A stretch of 64,000 nucleotides of DNA, from NCBI RefSeq assembly GCF_017569925.1, contig NZ_CP050854.1, forward strand, positions 744,001 to 808,000, read 5' to 3'. Below are positions 63,993-64,000 of the stretch, piece after piece. The notes below the pieces were generated by a model. The model was not told the origin of the DNA and searched no databases. It saw only the letters and a program-made list of their open reading frames with translations. Source of the DNA: Brenneria izadpanahii. Its GTDB lineage: Bacteria; Pseudomonadota; Gammaproteobacteria; Enterobacterales; Enterobacteriaceae. Position numbers and translations under genes: made by a program. Numbering within the stretch: position 1 is the first letter of the stretch; every line of letters begins with the position of its first letter.

Positions 63993-64000
63993 TGTGGCTG
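63986..64000 (+). CDS. mraY: MraY, first five codons only (window edge)
   Basis: The ATG at 63986, preceded by ACAGGAGAATGCAAC, encodes MLVWL before the window ends. E. coli MraY (phospho-MurNAc-pentapeptide transferase, making lipid I) begins MLVWLAEHL and follows murF with the same overlap, so the identity rests on position and five residues. Confidence 0.85.

Overview
This window is chromosomal DNA of an enterobacterium. Many proteins align almost residue for residue with my memory of the E. coli K-12 0-2 minute region, and the order apaH-apaG-rsmA-pdxA-surA-lptD / djlA / rluA-rapA-polB ... thiQPB-sgrR / sgrS-sgrT ... leuDCBA-leuL / ilvIH-cra-mraZ-rsmH-ftsL-ftsI-murE-murF-mraY is the familiar one. 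Differences point away from Escherichia and toward a plant-associated member such as Pectobacteriaceae (Brenneria, Dickeya or Pectobacterium type). There is no araBADC, setA or leuO at the expected places. Intergenic inverted-repeat elements are dispersed, and one orphan gene combines a Hrp-box-like promoter with a lipid-modification N-terminus. The genus is inference.

Layout. 1-8700: RNA maintenance, vitamin B6, outer-membrane biogenesis and a DnaJ-like co-chaperone. 8850-16230: RapA, DNA polymerase II with a LexA-box-like site, and a membrane diguanylate cyclase. 16820-21720: a complete branched-chain amino-acid ABC importer (livKHMGF) behind an excellent sigma-54 promoter match. 22010-25010: the DedA protein YabI, then ilvBN with its valine-rich leader peptide and attenuator. 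25130-29920: a tightly packed six-gene operon for a fumarate reductase-like complex and a two-subunit class I hydro-lyase. 30690-34720: a frameshifted orphan solute-binding protein and adhE. 35690-41165: the thiamin importer with its TPP riboswitch, SgrR, and the dual-function RNA SgrS/SgrT. 41180-44660: a phosphonate-type ABC importer (phnCDEE) without catabolic genes. 44820-45590: the effector-like orphan. 45700-53100: leucine biosynthesis with leader and attenuator, and acetolactate synthase III. 53410-56760: Cra, then a DUF2075 helicase-like gene coupled to an atypical peptide deformylase, and the alanine exporter AlaE. 57560-64000: start of the division and cell-wall (dcw) cluster.

Themes. 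Branched-chain amino-acid metabolism dominates: LIV uptake, two acetolactate synthases, leuABCD, and two leader-peptide attenuators. A carbon and redox theme (fumarate reductase/fumarase, AdhE, Cra, SgrS) is the second. Two genes (apaH and the orphan solute-binding protein) are broken by what looks like loss of a single G in a G-run, so sequencing error must be separated from true mutation. No tRNA, rRNA, CRISPR array, transposase or prophage gene was seen. The parts most worth following up are the effector candidate, the helicase/deformylase pair, and the fumarate reductase that lacks the usual FAD-linking histidine.
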